From: an uncultured Sphingomonadaceae bacterium
Lineage (GTDB): Bacteria; Pseudomonadota; Alphaproteobacteria; Sphingomonadales; Sphingomonadaceae
NCBI GenBank assembly: GCA_938050045.1
Contig: CALLJS010000007.1
Coordinates: 1 to 62,021 of the forward strand
Reading direction: 5' to 3'
Length of the DNA: 62,021 bases
Shown: one piece after another, positions 18,364 through 27,237 of the stretch
Numbering within the stretch: position 1 is the first letter of the stretch
Layout of the letters: the number at the start of each line of letters is the position of its first letter
Translations under genes and position numbers: made by a program
Notes under the pieces: generated by a model
The model's database searches: none
What the model was told of the DNA's origin: nothing
Seen by the model: the letters and a program-made list of their open reading frames with translations, nothing else

Positions 18364-19062
18364 TTACACTCTCAACACGGAAAGACCACCAAATAGCCAA
18401 ATCGACCAAAAACCAATTGCGATGAAAGGGCCGAATGGGAGCCGGTTCCCCGCTTCAATGCGCTGCCTTCCCAATAGGCCCATTCCTCCTATCCAGATTA
18501 GGGCGCCTGCTGAGGCGATTAATGTCACTGTGGGAAGCTCGATCACGCCCAGCCAAGCTCCCGCAGCGGCGAGAAGCTTCGCATCGCCCATCCCGATCCC
18601 GTCCCGCCCCCTCGTCCGCAACCAGTATGCATTGAGCGCCCAAATCACACCAAAACCGACAATTGCACCAACTAGGCGTGATACAAAAAGCGGAGATGGC
18701 TGTACGAGTACGAGCCCCCCCCCAATCAAAATCAAAGGATAAGTGACCCAATTCGGGATACGGTAATGGTCAAAATCAAACCAAATCAAGGCACTCAACG
18801 CGAAAAATAGTGTAGTGGTAAAGAAGATAGGTGGCGTCTCTAACCGCGAGTAAACTGCAAGCCCCCATAGTGAAAGCATGACTAGGCCAAACAACAGGCT
18901 CAACCGAAAGCTGGAAGACAGAGAAGAGGGAGCGTGGTTTGCCACTAGCATCCTGACCAATTCAATTTCAGAGTTGCAATATCTAGCTCCTAGCATGGCA
19001 TTGGCAAGGCAAGCCAGATGGAATGCCGCTCCGACCCACAGATAAGGCAGCCCAATCCCCAT
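18364..19062 (-). CDS. gspO: Prepilin peptidase, short form (A24)
   Basis: 232 residues, polytopic. The two catalytic aspartates of the A24 family are present: in IWFDFDHYRIPNW (about 93-106) and in GIGMGDAKLL (about 157-166). The N-terminal methyltransferase-like domain with its CxxC zinc pairs found in full PilD/GspO is missing, so this is a peptidase-only form or a truncated one. The enzyme would cleave GspG, H, I, J and K after Gly at their prepilin sites. The frame is open upstream for 16 codons and ends in a TAG at 19111-19113, at the edge of the IS5 element. The exact start is uncertain. Confidence 0.85.
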   Translation of the reverse strand: MGIGLPYLWVGAAFHLACLANAMLGARYCNSEIELVRMLVANHAPSSLSSSFRLSLLFGLVMLSLWGLAVYSRLETPPIFFTTTLFFALSALIWFDFDHYRIPNWVTYPLILIGGGLVLVQPSPLFVSRLVGAIVGFGVIWALNAYWLRTRGRDGIGMGDAKLLAAAGAWLGVIELPTVTLIASAGALIWIGGMGLLGRQRIEAGNRLPFGPFIAIGFWSIWLFGGLSVLRV

Positions 19063-19178
19063 TACGGCATTGTCAGCGGAAACGGACCTTGAGGCAAGAA
19101 CTCCGCTACTCTAGGCTCAGGACCTATTGATTTGCATTGCTGGGCGAATAGTGATTCAGGATGGTAAAGGAGTTTGCC

Positions 19179-19547
19179 ATGTCTGATCTGTTTTTGCTTT
19201 CTCGCGCTCAAATGTCGAAGATTGAGCCGTTCTTTCCTTTGTCGCATGGCGTGCCGCGCGTGGATGATCGGCGCGTAGTTTCGGGCATCGTCTATGTGCT
19301 CAAACATGGCCTTCAGTGGAAGGATGCTCCGAAGGCGTATGGTCCGCACAAGACGCTCTACAATCGCTTTCGGCGCTGGACTGATTTGGGTGTTTTCGAC
19401 AAGATATTCAGTCACTTATCTGCCGAAGATGGCCCGCCTGATACGTTGATGATTGATGCCACCCACTTGAAAGCACATCGCACGGCATCCAGCCTGTTAA
19501 AAGGGGGCTTCTACCCCGCCATATCGGGCGCACAAAAGGCGGCCTGA
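19179..19547 (+). CDS. IS5-family transposase, first reading frame
   Basis: N-terminal part of an IS5-type (IS427-like) transposase, starting at MSDLFLLSRAQM; an upstream ATG at 19161 is less likely. It has the DUF4096 module (VSGIVYVLKHGLQWKDAP) and the first catalytic Asp in DTLMIDATHLKAHRTA. The zero frame ends at 19547. A change of frame near the AAAAGGGGGC run (19500-19510) continues into the second part, as in IS5 elements that use programmed frameshifting. Confidence 0.85.
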   Translation: MSDLFLLSRAQMSKIEPFFPLSHGVPRVDDRRVVSGIVYVLKHGLQWKDAPKAYGPHKTLYNRFRRWTDLGVFDKIFSHLSAEDGPPDTLMIDATHLKAHRTASSLLKGGFYPAISGAQKAA

Positions 19548-19939
19548 ACTCCAAATTACATGCCGTTTGTGATGGTGCGGGCCGGCCGGTTGCCATGTGC
19601 CTGACAGCTGGTCAGACCTCGGATCATATTGGGGCAAAGCTTCTCTATCCTGCTTTGCCGAAAGGCCCCGGACGCCTGCTCATCGGCGATAAGGGGTATG
19701 ACTCTGATGAATATCGCGCGGCCTTGAGCGCCAAGGGCATCTCATGCTGCATCCCGCCACGCAAAGGGCGGAAGTCTCCGGCGACTTATTGCAAAACCAC
19801 ATATAAACAACGCCATAAGGTCGAAAACATGTTTGCCAAACTCAAAGACTGGCGGCGCATCGCCACCCGTTATGACCAGTGAGCAGATGTCTTCATGGCC
19901 GCAATCACGCTTGCGGCAATCGTTATATGGTGGATTTAA
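19510..19939 (+). pseudogene. IS5-family transposase, second reading frame, early stop
   Basis: C-terminal part read from the frameshift onward (IGRTKGGLNSKLHAVCDGAGRP...). It contains the second catalytic Asp (LLIGDKGYDSDEYRAAL) and the Y-R-E signature YKQRHKVENMFAKLKDWRRIA. An in-frame TGA at 19880-19882 replaces the Cys codon expected after RYD, but the frame continues with ADVFMAAITLAAIVIWWI to a stop at 19937-19939. The last 20 or so residues are therefore lost unless the stop is read through, so the element is probably inactive. Confidence 0.8.
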
Positions 19940-19956
19940 TCAGTCTAGAGCCTAGA

Positions 19957-20330
19957 TTAAATGCCCAAATATCTATCAATGAAAGCACAGCCAGTGTTGA
20001 ATTTACGCTTCTTGATAAAGACAAAAATTTCAATTTCTATAAAAGCGAAACTTGTCAGCAAAGGTAAAGATTTGAAACTAACGATCGCTGCAGATGAAGG
20101 ACTGGCAAAACGTAACCCCGTCCCCGTATTGATAAGGTTGATTGCTCATGCATTCGCTGCGCAGGATCAAATAGTCCAAAATACTCCCACGGTCATGTTA
20201 TCCGAGTATAGCAAAAGGCATCTCAGGCAGCTCTCCCGCCTTAACTATCAAGCACCGGAATCATTACCGCGAACAAATTGTTTCTGGTCATCAACCATAA
20301 GTATAAAGCGCAGTTAAATATCGGTAATAT
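19957..20330 (+). pseudogene. Serine recombinase, C-terminal remnant
   Basis: Fragments in shifted frames match the C-terminal region of large alphaproteobacterial serine recombinases. There is a strand with SKGKDLKLTIAADEG, a helix with PVPVLIRLIAHAFAAQDQI, then SKRHLRQLSRLNYQAPES. In another frame QIVSGHQP follows, which is the usual continuation of the APEI motif. Frameshifts lie near 20045 and 20265, and stops follow. The catalytic resolvase domain is absent; the IS5 element lies where the rest should be. It is a relic of a mobile element next to tRNA-Phe. Confidence 0.65.
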
Positions 20331-20388
20331 AAAGATAAAATAAGCGAACTTCGCTAATATTTAGCGACGGTAAAATATGAGAAAAAAG

Positions 20389-20464
20389 TGGTGCCCGAGG
20401 ACGGACTTGAACCGCCGACACAGCGATTTTCAGTCGCTTGCTCTACCACCTGAGCTACTCGGGC
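20389..20464 (-). tRNA. tRNA-Phe (GAA)
   Basis: 76 nt cloverleaf with encoded CCA. Acceptor stem GCCCGAG/CTCGGGC, D stem GCTC/GAGC, anticodon stem AGCGA/TCGCT with loop CTGAAAA (anticodon GAA), and T arm GGCGG-TTCAAGT-CCGTC. It is followed on its own strand by CACTTTTTTC. Its 3' end faces the recombinase remnant and the T2SS region, the orientation expected of a tRNA used as an integration site. Confidence 0.98.
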
Positions 20465-20552
20465 AAATTAATTTACCGCTATATTTACAAGCCAGTAAAT
20501 TGTAAGAATGGCAGCCTATAGGCAAGCTAAGCGTCTATTGTCTAGTATTAAA

Positions 20553-20729
20553 TTAAACATCGTCATTATTATTTTTTATAATCGCTTCTTCTGCAGGAGG
20601 ACCCGCAACACGATAACCATCACCTAACCATTTTAATAAATCTCTATCTTTACACCCTGCACTACAAAAAGGGCGAAATTGGGGGGTAGATATTTTTTTA
20701 CATAAAGGGCATTTTTCTTTATTATTCAT
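20553..20729 (-). CDS. yacG: DNA gyrase inhibitor YacG
   Basis: 58 residues from ATG 20729; longer frames upstream only extend into the preceding gene. Zinc-binding signature CPLC (residues 8-11) and FCSAGCKDRDLLKWL (27-31 for the second Cys pair), then the YacG ending GYRVAGPP. The protein binds GyrB and inhibits gyrase in E. coli. Lies 31 bp after the RNase G-like gene in the infA-maf-rng-yacG operon. The acidic, Asn-rich tail (KNNNDDV) is typical of its length class. Confidence 0.92.
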   Translation of the reverse strand: MNNKEKCPLCKKISTPQFRPFCSAGCKDRDLLKWLGDGYRVAGPPAEEAIIKNNNDDV

Positions 20730-20760
20730 TATCTTATCAATCTTACAGTTAACATTAAAG

Positions 20761-21768
20761 TCAAAATATTTCAAAATGCAGTATATCGCCAATTTCTTTT
20801 TCAACCAACTGCCAACTGCGCCCCGTTCGTTTTGATAATATATCCATCCAATCATGACTTGATAATAAATTAAATATTTCTGGATGTAGGGTAATATTCA
20901 TTTGAGATGACATAGATTGACACGCTTCAAACTCGGCATGGCGCAGAACCATCAACGCAACATTAGCTGCGCGATCTCGGCGCAATAACTCTAGCAGAGA
21001 CGGGCGCATAGATTTCATTATAATTTGCATAAAACCAAATCCATTTACACCTGTGCGTTCATAATCTAGCATCATATTATCATCAAATATTTCGGCTATG
21101 CGCGTGCGATCTTTACGCGATTCTATGGTCGGAAAATCAATTCCAACCATAGATTGTAGGTCAAACAATCTAATCACCTTGGCACAGGCCTTGGCCGCCG
21201 CTTTTGCCAAAATAAGCTTATTTTCATCACCATCGACATCTATGATGGTCATAGCGGTGCATTGTTCAACGATGAGCTGTCCATTTGTAAATGGGAAAAG
21301 GCCCTGCTCTGCTTGGTCTAATATTTCATACCACCCATATTGCGCAAAAATATCGCCTTCATGGGGTGCGCAATTTTGAACATGAGTCTGCGAAGCATTT
21401 ATCCTATCCCATAAGGACGGGGCGCGTTGAATATCTCTCTCGCAGGCAATTGCGATTGGCAATTTCTCTCTCGTGCGCTCGCATAACCTCTCTCTAACTA
21501 TTTCAACATTTAAGGATTGTCCTTCGGTCAATGTCAAAGGCCATTTTTTAATGATAGCCGTACCGCCATCATCCAGCAGGATAAATCCACCGTTCCCATG
21601 CTTTTTTTGTAATTTGGCATTTACGATTGCACCATGTTTCGGGCCAGAATATTTCCCAAAACAACGCTCAATCCGTAATGCTATTATTTGGCCATCTTCA
21701 ACCAATATTGCTCGGTTTTCGCCGATACCTTCTTCATATAACCATTTAGGCAACGCTATATCCTGCAT
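20761..21768 (-). CDS. Ribonuclease E/G-like protein
   Basis: 335 residues from ATG 21768 (MQDIALPKWLYEEGIGENRA), overlapping the end of maf by 23 bp. It has the N-terminal S1-like RNA-binding region (RIERCFGKYSGPKHGAIVNAKL) and the RNase E/G catalytic core with IIDVDGD and GIDFPTIESRKDR. The closing part YERTGVNGFGFMQIIMKSMRPSL matches RNase G. It lacks the C-terminal zinc-link cysteines and scaffold of RNase E, making it a short form common in sphingomonads. Likely role is rRNA or mRNA processing. Confidence 0.85.
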   Translation of the reverse strand: MQDIALPKWLYEEGIGENRAILVEDGQIIALRIERCFGKYSGPKHGAIVNAKLQKKHGNGGFILLDDGGTAIIKKWPLTLTEGQSLNVEIVRERLCERTREKLPIAIACERDIQRAPSLWDRINASQTHVQNCAPHEGDIFAQYGWYEILDQAEQGLFPFTNGQLIVEQCTAMTIIDVDGDENKLILAKAAAKACAKVIRLFDLQSMVGIDFPTIESRKDRTRIAEIFDDNMMLDYERTGVNGFGFMQIIMKSMRPSLLELLRRDRAANVALMVLRHAEFEACQSMSSQMNITLHPEIFNLLSSHDWMDILSKRTGRSWQLVEKEIGDILHFEIF

Positions 21769-22321
21769 TATTGAGCAATAGCCGCGTTTCATAGAGCGGT
21801 AATCCAATAACGCCACTATGGCTGCCTTGCATCCAATCAATCAAGGCTTCTGCACGGCCTTGTATCGCATAGCCACCAGCTTTTCCGATACCTTCCCCGC
21901 TGTCTATATAAGCATTAATCTCCGACGCGCTCAAACGCTTAAATCTTATCGACGATATACTTAACTTGCTTTGTAATTTACCCGATGCGTCAATAACGCA
22001 AATGGCACTATAGACATTATGGCGTCGCCCGCTCAATAGCTCCAAAAATCCGCGCTGCATATCAGCATTTGCAGCTTGCGGCAAAATTCTGCGACCAGCA
22101 ACAACACTTGTATCTCCTGCGATGACAATTTCATTTGGCGAACGCACTATTGCCAGAGCCTTTTCTTGTGCCATACGGATAGCGTAATGTCGGCCAATTT
22201 CACCTTTATACGGGTTTTCATCAATATTGGGTGATGCTATCCGATATGGGATGACGCCAATGCGCTCTAATAAATCTTTGCGCCGCGCACTCGAAGAACC
22301 AAGAACCAGATTCAACGCCAT
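21746..22321 (-). CDS. maf: Maf-like nucleoside triphosphate pyrophosphatase
   Basis: 191 residues from ATG 22321 (a TTG precedes it directly). Family motifs: LGSSSARRKDLLERIG at the N-terminus, NIDENP, EKALAIV, VIAGDTSVV with the metal-binding Asp, and SGRRHNVYSAICV. Near the end are GEGIGKAGGYAIQG and GSHSGVIGLPLYET. Hydrolyses non-canonical nucleotides to monophosphates; the exact substrate is not fixed by sequence. Lies 6 bp after infA. Confidence 0.93.
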   Translation of the reverse strand: MALNLVLGSSSARRKDLLERIGVIPYRIASPNIDENPYKGEIGRHYAIRMAQEKALAIVRSPNEIVIAGDTSVVAGRRILPQAANADMQRGFLELLSGRRHNVYSAICVIDASGKLQSKLSISSIRFKRLSASEINAYIDSGEGIGKAGGYAIQGRAEALIDWMQGSHSGVIGLPLYETRLLLNNAGYSVA

Positions 22322-22327
22322 CAATGC

Positions 22328-22546
22328 TTACTTAAAACGATAAGTGATGCGGCCTTTGGTCAGGTCATAAGGCGTCAATTCGACCAAAACATCGTCACCG
22401 ACTAAGACACGAATCCTATTTTTGCGCATCTTTCCTGCGGTATGGCCCAACACTTCATGACCATTTTCCAATTCTACACGAAACATAGCATTGGGCAGCA
22501 ATTCACGAATTGTACCCCGCATTTCCAATAATTCTTCTTTTGCCAT
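22328..22546 (-). CDS. infA: Translation initiation factor IF-1
   Basis: 72 residues, the standard length, with one OB-fold ([31 protein letters not shown]) and the family ending [11 protein letters not shown]. It binds the ribosomal A site during initiation. First gene of the infA-maf-rng-yacG run; its promoter should be in 22547-22690. Confidence 0.97.
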   Translation of the reverse strand: MAKEELLEMRGTIRELLPNAMFRVELENGHEVLGHTAGKMRKNRIRVLVGDDVLVELTPYDLTKGRITYRFK

Positions 22547-22690
22547 TCGGGCCCTTAATCTGATTAAATGAATGATTGAGTGGGCTTTACATATAAATCA
22601 TGCAAAAGAAAAGAACCCTTTAGCAATTCGCTCTATCAGAACCATTTTTGTGACCAAATAACCATGGCTAAAATAGTCATACATAAAAGA

Positions 22691-22720
22691 AAATCCGCCA
22701 GAAGCAATACCAGCGGATTT
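22691..22720 (-). terminator. Rho-independent terminator of the S9 peptidase gene
   Basis: On the minus strand AAATCCGC and GCGGATTT form an 8 bp stem around a 14 nt loop, followed by TCTTTTATG. It begins 12 bp after the peptidase stop and separates that gene from infA. Confidence 0.8.
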
Positions 22721-22731
22721 TTCAATAATAA

Positions 22732-24774
22732 TTAGCGTATTGTTTGGATTTTAACAGGTTTCTCTTGGTCTGGGTCGCTCGCAATATAGGCTGGGTTGAA
22801 TCGATTAGCCCATTTTGCAGATTCTTCTAACCATTCAATATGAACATCTTCATAGGGCAAGTTGTGCGTACCTTTTTTCTGTTCAATATACTTAAAATCG
22901 GTACCCTCAACTTTACCAGAGCCTTTTAGACGAGACACTAATGTGCGCGATTGTTCCAACGGAATCCTTGTATCTCTGGCCGCTGCAACAATTAATATTG
23001 GTGACCAATCACCATCTGTAAATCTAGCAGAAGATGCCTGTACAGGATCTTCTGCAGTAGCAAGATAGCCTGCGGAAAACCCACCTAAAGATCGGTAATC
23101 AAATCCTTTCATTTTTGGCAGATCGTAGACACCTGCTCCAGCCATCGCACATTTCCAAAGATCTGGATCTCTTTGTGCGCCGCGCGCTGTAGCGTAACCG
23201 CCATAAGACCATCCCATGATGCACGCACGATTAGCATCGATCAAGCCTGTACTCGCAAACCACGCTAAGGCATCATTAAGATCGTCTTGCATCTTATTGC
23301 CTAAGCCATCAGGTTTACGGCCCTCTTTAACAAATTCGGTGCCATAACCGCTAGAACCACGATAATTTGGCTGTATAACTACATAGCCTTCTTCAGCCAT
23401 AGACTGAGCCCAACGATCAAACCGCGCTTCATCCTTTACCCCAAATGGTCCGCCATGCGGCATTACGATTACAGGTAAGTTTTTACGATGCGTGCGATGT
23501 CTTGGATATGTCATAATTGCCTGAATTTTCATACCATCTCGAGCGGTGTAATCAACGGCCTCAACAGGGTTTAATTCGGCATTTTTGAGAGTATTGCTTT
23601 GAAAGCCTAACAATCTAAATTCACCTGACATAAGATCATAATAATAAAATGTTGAAAGTTGACTGGGTTTTGATACTGCGATGATGCATTTAGACAAATC
23701 TTCACTACGGGTAATAACTCTAGCATTATTTTTTCCAAATTCATCATCCAGAAACATTTGTATTTTCTGAGATAATTCATCAACATATTCGACATAAGTT
23801 TGACCATTGAATAACACAAATCCCGTCAAATCATTCCCATCATTATTGGAAATTATATCTATTACATCATAACCAGGCGTTTCTTTAATGGTCTCTACAA
23901 ATTCTTGAGTTGCTAAATTCACCTTATAAGCCTTAGCATAGCCTTCATGATTGCTAATCGCATAAGCCATATCAGGTTCATCGAGCAATATAGATGGTAC
24001 CAAAGCACCGCTGCGCGTAAAATCTTTATCCTTAGCTTTGGATATGGTCTTAAATGACCCAGAACCAGAAGAACGATATAACATTTTTTGTGTTCCATTG
24101 CGAGAACCACCAAAACCACCTCGAACTACACCCTTACCATCAGTAAACCAACCACCTACAATCGAATTGCTCCTCTGTACCATAGAATATTTACCATCGC
24201 CTATCGTGACTTTGATAACTTCTGTTTCAAAATCATTAATATTTTGGCGCTGCACAATCATATATTTCTGTTCATGATTGATGTGCAAAATACTCGCGCC
24301 ATCACCAGCCGCTTTTTCCCATGCCAAAGGGCGAGCCTTGGGAGATTTTTCATTAATATCATAGGCCACAAGACGGCTCAAATCACCGAGCTGACCATTG
24401 AAATTCTCACGACCAAATAGAGTGACCACAATAGTATCATTACCAACAAAGCGATAAGCCACAATCTGACGATCACCCCGTTCTTTCACGACATCTGATT
24501 TGGCAATTATCTTAGGCTTATCGCCTTTTACTGTAAGATCAATCCAGGCAAGATATTTGATATCACCTTGGGCTAGCTGATAAACCATCTTATTTCCATC
24601 AGGAGATAGTCGTGGAAACTCAATATCCCATTTTCGTCCAAAAACTTCTGTAGCTATTCGGCCTGTTTTCGCGGCTTCGACAGCATTTGTAGTGCTCTGG
24701 GCTTTAGCTGGGGATATTACGGGCAAGGCTATCATTGCCGATGCGATCAATAACGCGATCATATTTTTATTCAT
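22732..24774 (-). CDS. S9 family peptidase (prolyl oligopeptidase-like), exported
   Basis: 680 residues from ATG 24774, chosen by the signal peptide (MNKNMIALLIASAMIALPVISPAKA) and the two Shine-Dalgarno copies directly upstream. An N-terminal beta-propeller (about 50-400) is followed by an alpha/beta hydrolase domain. Its nucleophile lies in GWSYGGYA (about 530), the Asp in AAARDTRIPLEQS and the His in KGTHNLPYED. HGGPFGVKD is the oxyanion-hole region. It resembles periplasmic dipeptidyl or acylaminoacyl peptidases; the substrate is unknown. Single-gene unit with its own terminator. Confidence 0.9.
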   Translation of the reverse strand: MNKNMIALLIASAMIALPVISPAKAQSTTNAVEAAKTGRIATEVFGRKWDIEFPRLSPDGNKMVYQLAQGDIKYLAWIDLTVKGDKPKIIAKSDVVKERGDRQIVAYRFVGNDTIVVTLFGRENFNGQLGDLSRLVAYDINEKSPKARPLAWEKAAGDGASILHINHEQKYMIVQRQNINDFETEVIKVTIGDGKYSMVQRSNSIVGGWFTDGKGVVRGGFGGSRNGTQKMLYRSSGSGSFKTISKAKDKDFTRSGALVPSILLDEPDMAYAISNHEGYAKAYKVNLATQEFVETIKETPGYDVIDIISNNDGNDLTGFVLFNGQTYVEYVDELSQKIQMFLDDEFGKNNARVITRSEDLSKCIIAVSKPSQLSTFYYYDLMSGEFRLLGFQSNTLKNAELNPVEAVDYTARDGMKIQAIMTYPRHRTHRKNLPVIVMPHGGPFGVKDEARFDRWAQSMAEEGYVVIQPNYRGSSGYGTEFVKEGRKPDGLGNKMQDDLNDALAWFASTGLIDANRACIMGWSYGGYATARGAQRDPDLWKCAMAGAGVYDLPKMKGFDYRSLGGFSAGYLATAEDPVQASSARFTDGDWSPILIVAAARDTRIPLEQSRTLVSRLKGSGKVEGTDFKYIEQKKGTHNLPYEDVHIEWLEESAKWANRFNPAYIASDPDQEKPVKIQTIR

Positions 24775-24778
24775 ATTA

Positions 24779-24802
24779 TGCTCCTGATTATGCTCCTGAT
24801 TA
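24779..24802 (-). promoter_or_regulatory. Tandem Shine-Dalgarno sequence
   Basis: The 12-mer TAATCAGGAGCA (plus strand TGCTCCTGATTA) occurs twice in perfect tandem directly before the S9 peptidase start, giving two AGGAG sites at distances of about 8 and 20 bases from the ATG. Only the nearer one is at normal spacing; the farther may act as a standby site. Confidence 0.8.
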
Positions 24803-24923
24803 GATTTACACAAATAAAGTATCACAAAATATTAAAATGGCAAGTTTTCTATACCTCAGCAACTTTATAGATAAAGTCTATATATAACAATATAATAGAG
24901 ATAATAATAGCAAGCGCATAATT

Positions 24924-24953
24924 AAACCCATCAAAATCGCTTCTGACGGGCTT
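24924..24953 (-). terminator. Likely terminator of hppA
   Basis: On the minus strand AAGCCCGTC and GATGGGTTT pair over 9 bp with two G-U pairs around a 12 nt loop, then TAATTATG. It lies about 50 bp after the hppA stop. Confidence 0.65.
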
Positions 24954-25000
24954 AATCATTTTATAATTTCGCTTAATGTGGTTAAGCTCTAACCAGAGCT

Positions 25001-27112
25001 CTAATGAGCACCAGCCAAAGCAGCGAGCAAGAGCAGCGCGACAATATTGGTTATTTTAATCATTGGGTTGACCGCAGGGCCAGCGGTATCCTTGTAAGGA
25101 TCACCTACCGTATCGCCCGTTACAGCAGCCTTATGGGCTTCTGAACCTTTACCGCCATGATTGCCATCTTCGATATATTTCTTGGCATTATCCCAAGCTC
25201 CGCCACCAGCCGTCATCGACAGAGCAACAAATAAGCCTGACACAATCACACCGAGCAGCAGCGCGCCAAGAGCGGCAAAGCCATTGGCCTGCCCTGCAAC
25301 TAGCATCACAGCGAAATAAACCACAATTGGCGCAAGGACTGGAAGCAAGGAAGGAATAATCATTTCCTTAATCGCTGCCTTTGTCACCAAATCCACGGTA
25401 CGCGCATAATTGGGCCGAGATGTTCCCGCCATAATACCTTTATCTTCGGCAAATTGCGCTCGAACATCTTTTACAACGTCGCCCGCAGCGCGGCCAACCG
25501 CCGTCATCCCCATTGCCCCAAAGAGATAAGGTAATAAAGCACCCAGCAATAAACCAACAATAACATATGGATTTTCAAGGCTGAAATCGACAGTCAGGTT
25601 CGGGAAAAATTCTTTCAAATCGATTGTATAAGCTGAGAATAATACCAAAGCAGCCAAGCCAGCGCTGCCGATGGCATAGCCTTTGGTAACAGCTTTTGTC
25701 GTATTGCCTACAGCATCCAAAGCATCGGTTTTTTCACGAACGCTCTCATCTAGGCCAGCCATTTCGGCAATACCACCAGCATTATCAGTCACTGGGCCAT
25801 AAGCATCGAGCGCGACAACCATACCCGCCAAAGCAAGCATAGCGGTTGCAGCGAACGCGATGCCAATTAGTCCAGCCAATTGGAAAGCTGCGATGATACC
25901 CACAACGATTACCAATGTAGGCAATGCGGTTGATTCTAGACTGATTGCTAAGCCTTGGATAACATTCGTTCCATGGCCCGTTTCCGAAGATTTGGCGATA
26001 GAGCGCACTGGACGATATTCGGTTCCTGTATAATATTCGGTAATCCAAATAATGAGACCCGTTACGGCCAAACCAACCAGCGAACAATAGAATAGAGCGC
26101 GGCCCGTAAAACCACCTTCTCCAGACAGATCGGCACCAATCACAGCATTCATATCGCCCAGAGCATATTGGGTTGCAAACCAAATGGCTGGAATAGACAA
26201 GATCGCCGTCACCAAAAACCCTTTGTACAAAGCACCCATGATTGAACCAGATTTGCCGATACGGACAAAATATGTGCCAATGATGGAAGTTATAATGCAA
26301 GCACCACCAATTAATAGCGGCAAGCTCATCAATGGGGTTAGCAAATCACCTGCACTGCTGCCGAGCAATAGAGCAATTAGCACCATCGTCGCCCCAACGG
26401 TGACAACATAGGTTTCGAACAAATCGGCCGCCATACCAGCGCAATCGCCAACATTATCGCCAACATTATCGGCGATAGTAGCAGGGTTGCGTGGGTCATC
26501 CTCTGGGATGCCCGCTTCCACTTTGCCGACCAAATCGGCCCCAACATCAGCAGCCTTGGTAAAAATACCGCCGCCAAGCCGCGCAAAGATTGAAATGAGC
26601 GATGCCCCAAAAGCCAATGCAACAAGCGCATCAATAACGGGGCGACTATCAGGAGCCGCACCGTCAATTTCGGTTAGATACCAAAAGAAACCAGCGATAG
26701 CCAAAAGTGCCAAACCAGCAACGAGCAAACCCGTCACCGCGCCTGCACGAAACGCTACGGTCAAACCTTGCTGTAACCCCTCGCTTGCAGCTTGCGCCGT
26801 GCGCACATTTGAGCGCACCGAAATATTCATTCCAATATAACCTGCAACGCCCGATAAAACAGCACCTATAACAAAACCGATAGTAGAATTAAGACCCAAA
26901 AATATGAACACCAAAATAGCAACAACAATGCCAACTATGCCGATTGTTCTATATTGACGGCCAAGATAAGCCTGCGCACCTTCTTGTATTGCGCCCGCTA
27001 TTTCTTGCATTTTTTCGTTCCCAGCGGATGCGCCAAGCACCTGCCTACTTGTGACAAAGCCGTATAAAACAGCAATGGCACCGCAAATTATTGCGATTAT
27101 TACCAATGACAT
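25001..27112 (-). CDS. hppA: K+-independent proton-pumping pyrophosphatase
   Basis: 703 residues from ATG 27112 ([13 protein letters not shown]), which has GGGAGGG upstream. An integral membrane protein with about 16 helices. Pyrophosphate-binding motifs are present: [35 protein letters not shown] is split over residues near 205-240 and the [16 protein letters not shown] region near 480. The Lys in [10 protein letters not shown] (Ala in K+-dependent enzymes) marks the K+-independent H+-pumping class. It uses PPi from biosynthesis to energise the inner membrane. Confidence 0.96.
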   Translation of the reverse strand: MSLVIIAIICGAIAVLYGFVTSRQVLGASAGNEKMQEIAGAIQEGAQAYLGRQYRTIGIVGIVVAILVFIFLGLNSTIGFVIGAVLSGVAGYIGMNISVRSNVRTAQAASEGLQQGLTVAFRAGAVTGLLVAGLALLAIAGFFWYLTEIDGAAPDSRPVIDALVALAFGASLISIFARLGGGIFTKAADVGADLVGKVEAGIPEDDPRNPATIADNVGDNVGDCAGMAADLFETYVVTVGATMVLIALLLGSSAGDLLTPLMSLPLLIGGACIITSIIGTYFVRIGKSGSIMGALYKGFLVTAILSIPAIWFATQYALGDMNAVIGADLSGEGGFTGRALFYCSLVGLAVTGLIIWITEYYTGTEYRPVRSIAKSSETGHGTNVIQGLAISLESTALPTLVIVVGIIAAFQLAGLIGIAFAATAMLALAGMVVALDAYGPVTDNAGGIAEMAGLDESVREKTDALDAVGNTTKAVTKGYAIGSAGLAALVLFSAYTIDLKEFFPNLTVDFSLENPYVIVGLLLGALLPYLFGAMGMTAVGRAAGDVVKDVRAQFAEDKGIMAGTSRPNYARTVDLVTKAAIKEMIIPSLLPVLAPIVVYFAVMLVAGQANGFAALGALLLGVIVSGLFVALSMTAGGGAWDNAKKYIEDGNHGGKGSEAHKAAVTGDTVGDPYKDTAGPAVNPMIKITNIVALLLLAALAGAH

Positions 27113-27237
27113 TAAATGTCCCTCCCTTGTTTTTTCTAATACGCTTAAAGTGCGTTTCTCCAAAAATCGCTATAAAGCGGGCTTAACAAGCTTTGCAAGA
27201 TGTAAAGCGGTCTTGAGGATAATTAATTGTTAATAAG

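Larger units (their letters stand above)
19110..19956 (+). mobile_element. IS5-family insertion sequence
   Basis: About 845 bp. Imperfect terminal inverted repeats at 19110-19130 and 19936-19956 share TCTAGGCTC and GAC...ATT blocks. CTAG occurs at both edges (19111-19114, 19952-19955) and may be the target duplication or part of the repeat. It carries a two-frame transposase on the plus strand. It sits between the T2SS prepilin peptidase gene and the recombinase remnant. Confidence 0.8.

Noticed and set aside
20341-20388. AGCGAACTTCGCT palindrome after tRNA-Phe as a terminator
   Set aside because: The stem would have at most four pairs with a usable loop and no proper U-tract; the T-run directly after the tRNA is not preceded by a separate hairpin.
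25785-26667. Frames of 171 and 96 codons within hppA
   Set aside because: Shadows of the membrane-protein gene in another frame; hppA itself is complete and unambiguous.
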